Assembly (NCBI GenBank): GCA_000720375.1
Contig: JOAA01000012.1
Coordinates: 248,001 to 312,000, forward strand
Source of the DNA: Rhodococcus rhodnii
Lineage (GTDB): Bacteria > Actinomycetota > Actinomycetes > Mycobacteriales > Pseudonocardiaceae
DNA length: 64,000 nucleotides
Direction: 5' to 3'
Made by a program: the position numbers and the translations under genes. Below, piece after piece: positions 62,362 through 64,000 of the stretch. Numbering within the stretch: position 1 is the stretch's first letter; each line of letters opens with the position of its first letter. Under the pieces are notes generated by a model that was not told the DNA's origin, did not search any database, and saw only the letters and a program-made list of their open reading frames with translations.

Positions 62362-63571
62362 AGGCGTACATCGCTGCCCCCGCAGCGACGACGACGGCGC
62401 CGGAGGCGACCGAAGTCCATGGCAGCGTGAACGCCAGGATCAGGCAGCCCGCCAAGCCGATGGCGGGAATCGCGCGGGGCGGCCGGTTCTCGGCGCGGGT
62501 GAGTGTCCACGCGGAAGCGTTGGCGATGGCGTAGTACAGCAATACGCCGAAGGACGAGAACCCGATCGCCGACCGGACATCCGCCACAGCCGCGACCACG
62601 GCGACGATCACGCCGACCGCGACCTCGGCTCGGTGCGGTACCCCGAAACGGGGATGTACGGCCGAAAGCGCCGGTGGCAGATGCCGATCCCGTGCCATGG
62701 CAAAGGTTGTGCGCGAGACGCCCAGAATCAATGCCAGCAACGAACCGAGGGCGGCGCAGGCGGCACCGATTCGTACGACAGGTTCGAGCCAGGAGGCACC
62801 TGCGGCACGAGCTGCTTCCGACAGAGGTGCGGTGGCCTGTGCGAGTTGCTGCGGTCCGAGGACGCCCAGGGTGGCGGCGGCGACCAGTGCGTACACGACA
62901 AGCGTGATCACGAGGGCAATAGGGATCGCGCGGGGAATGGTACGAGCCGGGTCACGCACCTCTTCGCCAAGCGTCGCGATGCGCGCGTAACCGGCGAAGG
63001 CGAAGAACAACAGGCCGGCCGCCTGCAACACACCGAACGGGCTGACGTCGCTGCCAAGGGAAAGCTGGCCGACGGCAAATCCAGACGCGAAGGACGTCAC
63101 GACGACCGCAGCGAGCACGGCGAGTACGACCGCAACGATCGCACGGGTGAGCCATGCCGATTTCTGTATGCCGCCGTAGTTGACCGCGGTCAGCACGACG
63201 ACGGCGGCAACCGCGATGGCGTGGGCGTGCGATGGCCATACGTAGGCGCCGACGGTCAGGGCCATCGCCGCGCATGAGGCGGTCTTGCCGACCACGAAGC
63301 TCCAGCCCGCGAGGTAGCCCCAGAATTCGCCGAGGCGTTCGCGGCCGTACACATACGTGCCGCCGGAGGCTGGGTACCGGGCTGCCAGCCGGGCGGAGGA
63401 GGTGGCGTTGCAGTAGGCGACCACCGCCGCCACCGCCAATCCCACCAGCAGGCCTGATCCCGCTGCTCCTGCCGCTGGGGCCAGTGCGGCGAAGATGCCC
63501 GCGCCGATCATCGATCCCAGTCCGATCGTCACCGCGTCGGAAACGCCGAGCTGGCGGCGCAGTTCTGTCAT
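62345..63571 (-). CDS. APC family amino acid permease
   Basis: 408 residues with 12 helices. The first helix has GLGSMIGAGIFAALAPAAG, the APC substrate/sodium turn, and GYARIATLGEEVRDPARTIPRAI is the family's cytosolic loop. It transports an amino acid or amine. It converges on the NACHT gene (17 nt overlap) and is divergent from the ArsR-type gene; two ArsR-like operators lie between, so it may share that regulation. Confidence 0.88.
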   Translation of the reverse strand: MTELRRQLGVSDAVTIGLGSMIGAGIFAALAPAAGAAGSGLLVGLAVAAVVAYCNATSSARLAARYPASGGTYVYGRERLGEFWGYLAGWSFVVGKTASCAAMALTVGAYVWPSHAHAIAVAAVVVLTAVNYGGIQKSAWLTRAIVAVVLAVLAAVVVTSFASGFAVGQLSLGSDVSPFGVLQAAGLLFFAFAGYARIATLGEEVRDPARTIPRAIPIALVITLVVYALVAAATLGVLGPQQLAQATAPLSEAARAAGASWLEPVVRIGAACAALGSLLALILGVSRTTFAMARDRHLPPALSAVHPRFGVPHRAEVAVGVIVAVVAAVADVRSAIGFSSFGVLLYYAIANASAWTLTRAENRPPRAIPAIGLAGCLILAFTLPWTSVASGAVVVAAGAAMYAFTRRT

Positions 63572-63591
63572 GGCCTCTCCTGCCGCTAATC

Positions 63592-63627
63592 CATCAAATC
63601 GGGTTGATGCATCAAACCTGTTTGATG
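63592..63627. promoter_or_regulatory. Two abutting ArsR-type operators
   Basis: Site 1, 63592-63609, has CATCAA/TTGATG arms (CATCAAATCGGGTTGATG). Site 2, 63610-63627, is CATCAAACCTGTTTGATG with 7-bp arms CATCAAA/TTTGATG. The form ATCAAxxxxxxTTGAT is that of ArsR/SmtB operators. They lie 13 nt before the ArsR-fusion start and 20 nt before the permease start. Confidence 0.8.
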
Positions 63628-63639
63628 TACTTTAGCGTC

Positions 63640-64000
63640 ATGGCAGTCGAGCAGACACCCGTACCTCTGTTGATGCAGATGGCCGCGCACCCGCTGCGGT
63701 GGGCGCTGTTGACTGAACTGGCCGCCAGTGACCGTCGGGTGCGGGAACTCGTCGCCGCGGTCGGGGAACCGCAGAACCTGGTTTCCTACCATCTGCGGCT
63801 GCTGCGCTCGGCTGGGTTGATCACCGCGCGGCGCAGCAATTTCGACGGCCGCGATACCTACTACCACCTCGACCTTCCCAGCTGTGGCGCGGCTTTCACC
63901 GAGGCCGCGACCGCGCTGCATCCGGCATTGGTACCGGCGCCGTCGCAAGAAGTGACCGGTGGCGCGGTTTTGTTTCTCTGCACGGGAAACAGCGCGCGTT
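63640..64000 (+). CDS. ArsR regulator-arsenate reductase (LMW-PTP) fusion, 3' truncated
   Basis: 120 residues are seen. Residues 8-85 form an ArsR winged helix (AAHPLRWALLTELAASDRRVRELVAAVGEPQNLVSYHLRLLRSAGLI, read in parts). At residues 112-120 the sequence LFLCTGNSAR begins the low-molecular-weight phosphatase/arsenate reductase loop C-x5-R. The rest lies beyond the edge. Such fusions sense and reduce arsenate or act as phosphatase-regulators. The cut at 64000 leaves the second domain open. Confidence 0.85.
   Translation, partial: MAVEQTPVPLLMQMAAHPLRWALLTELAASDRRVRELVAAVGEPQNLVSYHLRLLRSAGLITARRSNFDGRDTYYHLDLPSCGAAFTEAATALHPALVPAPSQEVTGGAVLFLCTGNSAR

Overview
The window is GC-rich, densely coded and two-stranded. 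It has many GTG/TTG starts, strong GGAGG Shine-Dalgarno sites and many 1-4 nt gene overlaps. Gene content points to a high-GC actinomycete, probably of the Pseudonocardiales (Kibdelosporangium/Amycolatopsis-like): sterol catabolism genes behind KstR-type operators, an IdeR/DmdR-type iron box, twin-arginine secreted oxidases, a single-chain transketolase and PadR, HxlR, GntR, RpiR and ArsR regulators. The genus is an inference. No rRNA, tRNA, CRISPR array, transposase or integrase was seen.

Layout. 0-2.4 kb: an AhpD/carboxymuconolactone-decarboxylase-like gene and a secreted cholesterol oxidase, each behind a TNNAACNNGTTNNA operator; a third copy lies before a FadD17-like acyl-CoA ligase at 25.3 kb. 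2.7-12.4 kb: a large hypothetical protein with a HEPN-like RNMSLH motif, a DUF1360 protein, a VanZ-RDD fusion, an acetyltransferase, a class A penicillin-binding protein, a PurM-like enzyme, a zinc-ribbon protein, a beta-propeller lipoprotein and a PadR regulator. 12.4-20.1 kb: a divergent meta-cleavage aromatic pathway (semialdehyde dehydrogenase, aromatic-acid transporter, class II aldolase-like protein / extradiol dioxygenase, FAH-fold hydratase or decarboxylase, tautomerase, SDR, acyl-CoA-dehydrogenase-fold flavoprotein, split-barrel flavin protein) around a 51-bp inverted-repeat operator. 20.3-28.2 kb: a fumarate-reductase-type flavoprotein with a 12-codon leader ORF, a secreted propeller/extensin-like pair, FadD17, a small secreted protein, a SUKH protein with a zinc-ribbon partner, and an SGNH hydrolase.

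28.2-42.3 kb: a catabolic-looking locus with a GntR regulator, a short aconitase-like protein, a C45-type N-acyl hydrolase, a complete five-gene peptide-type ABC importer, an alpha/beta esterase, an isocitrate/homoisocitrate-type dehydrogenase, a cupin, an RpiR regulator and an MFS transporter. No citrate-synthase-like gene is present. It looks like a dedicated uptake and degradation route for a tricarboxylate-like compound carried in ester or amide linkage, and is the most novel metabolic unit here.

42.4-55.2 kb: a GAF-PP2C phosphatase, a DNA glycosylase, a CDF metal exporter, and a minus-strand operon of USP, transketolase, a Ca/Na exchanger and seven Mrp/Mbh-type antiporter subunits (E, F, G, DUF4040, B, C, D) without a full MrpA; then a Pro-rich small protein, a cysteine-poor HesB-like protein and an HxlR regulator with a near-perfect operator. 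55.3-64 kb: a DsbA/FrnE-like protein, a TetR gene cut off after its first ~27 codons by a 34-bp tandem repeat and a 260-bp non-coding block, an iron-dependent alcohol dehydrogenase/maleylacetate-reductase-like enzyme, an FprA-type ferredoxin reductase behind an iron box, a large NACHT-LRR STAND protein (candidate antiphage gene), an APC permease and the start of an ArsR-arsenate reductase fusion with two abutting operators.
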